Shown one piece after another: positions 63,274-64,000 of a stretch of 64,000 nucleotides of DNA. Below the pieces are notes generated by a model. That model was not told the origin of the DNA. It saw only the letters and a list, made by a program, of their open reading frames with translations, and ran no database searches. How positions within the stretch are numbered: position 1 is the stretch's first letter; every line of letters begins with the position of its first letter. The stretch comes from Paenibacillus sp. HW567. GTDB taxonomy: Bacteria > Bacillota > Bacilli > Paenibacillales > Paenibacillaceae. Position numbers and translations under genes: made by a program. The stretch is from NCBI RefSeq assembly GCF_000374185.1, contig NZ_KB910518.1:5356957-5420956 (forward strand). Direction: 5' to 3'.

Positions 63274-63891
63274 TTATAATGCGTTCATTTTGTTAAAAGG
63301 CCACCAGATATAAGCAGCCTTGCCGACGATACGGCTCTGCGGAACAGCGCCAAAATACCTGCTGTCCTTGCTGGCTCCGGCATGCCGGTTATCGCCCATC
63401 ACAAAATAGGTTCCCTCTTCCACCGTAAGCTGCGAGAAATCGGAGTCCTCTATCTGCGAATTTACATAAGGCTCGTCAGCCAGTTTGCCGTTCACATACA
63501 GCTTATGGCCCCGCACCTCGACGCGATCTCCGGGTATTCCGACGACCCGTTTCACCAAATATTCCTTACGGTCCGGTCCCAGGCTGGGGTCGTGCAGAAC
63601 AACAACATCCCCCCGGTGGGGGCTGGCAAACGTCAAAATTATTTTGTTAATAATCAGCTTCTCGCCCTCCAGCAGCGTCGGCTGCATGGACTGGCCTACA
63701 ACGGTAGAGATATTGAACACGTAGATGTTAAGCAGCGACATCATTGCAAATACTATAGCGGCGGTAATGATCCAATCCCGCAGTTCCGCGATCCAGCCTT
63801 TTCCCGGCAGCAATCCGGGACGCTGATGTGTGACAGATCGGTATCTTTGCTTACGGCTCCGCAGGGAATTTTCTTCAAGCTCCCGGTTCAT
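63274..63891 (-). CDS. sipS: type I signal peptidase
   Basis: 205 residues. One N-terminal membrane helix (~38-60), Ser-Lys dyad: S68 in VVGQSMQPTL and K114 in YLVKRVVGIPGDRV, plus the box E GDNRHAGASKDSRYFG. Cleaves signal peptides of secreted proteins. Start is ATG at 63891 (MNRELEENSL) behind AGAGGG; an open extension to 63945 has no ribosome site. The symbol is generic, since Bacillales have several sip paralogues. The last bases of the window upstream show no other gene. Confidence 0.93.
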   Translation of the reverse strand: MNRELEENSLRSRKQRYRSVTHQRPGLLPGKGWIAELRDWIITAAIVFAMMSLLNIYVFNISTVVGQSMQPTLLEGEKLIINKIILTFASPHRGDVVVLHDPSLGPDRKEYLVKRVVGIPGDRVEVRGHKLYVNGKLADEPYVNSQIEDSDFSQLTVEEGTYFVMGDNRHAGASKDSRYFGAVPQSRIVGKAAYIWWPFNKMNAL

Positions 63892-64000
63892 AGGCCACCC
63901 TCTAGCTTCAATTGGAATTATAAATCCATAACAATAGAAAAGCATATCTCCCAGCCATTTGCAATGGACGGTGGATATGCTTCAGTATAATGAAACAGAC

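Overview
The window looks like a chromosomal segment of a Paenibacillus-type, Gram-positive, spore-former-related Firmicute. Evidence: the 5' part of a Bacillales 16S rRNA gene at the left edge, strong GGAGG-type ribosome binding sites, UUG/GUG starts, Bacillales-style promoters, a PurR-box plus guanine-riboswitch permease, copper-amine-oxidase-like wall domains, a UvsE photoproduct endonuclease, and a lipoprotein/two-permease sugar ABC system next to a YesMN-type histidine kinase and AraC-type response regulator. Protein genes are about 50-58% GC. No phage, insertion sequence, tRNA or CRISPR array was recognised.

Layout. 1-660: 16S rRNA 5' end and its leader and promoter, read leftwards. 0.8-1.9 kb: a secreted transglutaminase-like protein behind two tandem GEMM-I (cyclic di-GMP) riboswitches. 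1.95-9.9 kb: a leftward envelope glycosylation operon (GT-C transferase, a double GT-C transferase of 1274 residues, a polyprenyl-phosphate sugar synthase, a GtrA flippase-like protein) ending in a class D-like sortase. 10-17.4 kb: guanine/hypoxanthine permease with riboswitch and PurR boxes, a hypothetical gene, an MDR oxidoreductase, an AT-rich HD-family dNTPase, and guaA. 17.7-26.4 kb: TgpA-like transglutaminase and DUF58, polysaccharide deacetylase, DedA protein, MFS exporter divergent from a WYL regulator, a zinc-ribbon protein. 26.9-37.5 kb: MarR-MFS pair, DinB-like protein, a giant acyl-CoA dehydratase activase homologue, Bcp peroxiredoxin, LCP ligase, hemL. 37.9-45.8 kb: deformylase, SGNH hydrolase, inositol monophosphatase, uvsE, ddl, amidase and small unknown genes. 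45.9-50.2 kb: a 10 x 51 bp tandem array, aconitase, and an IclR regulator. 50.5-53.9 kb: alpha/beta hydrolase, a superoxide dismutase with an extra N-terminal domain, folE, yneF. 53.9-61.7 kb: 5'-nucleotidase, sugar ABC importer, two-component system. 62-63.9 kb: queG and signal peptidase I.

How it fits together. Much of the window serves the cell envelope: glycosylation, sorting, wall hydrolysis and synthesis (ddl, LCP, deacetylase, amidase, SGNH hydrolase, signal peptidase). The most striking regulatory observations are the tandem c-di-GMP riboswitches over a secreted transglutaminase-like protein, and one 17-bp palindrome (GTTTCA-N5-TGAAAC) placed both at the aconitase ribosome binding site and just upstream of the neighbouring IclR gene, suggesting that this regulator controls aconitase and itself. 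Intergenic DNA carries at least three dispersed repeat families (a 98-bp double hairpin in three copies, a roughly 200-bp repeat in two copies, a roughly 72-bp repeat directly after two stop codons) plus the 51-bp tandem array. All functional statements rest on reading of sequence motifs; no database search was run.
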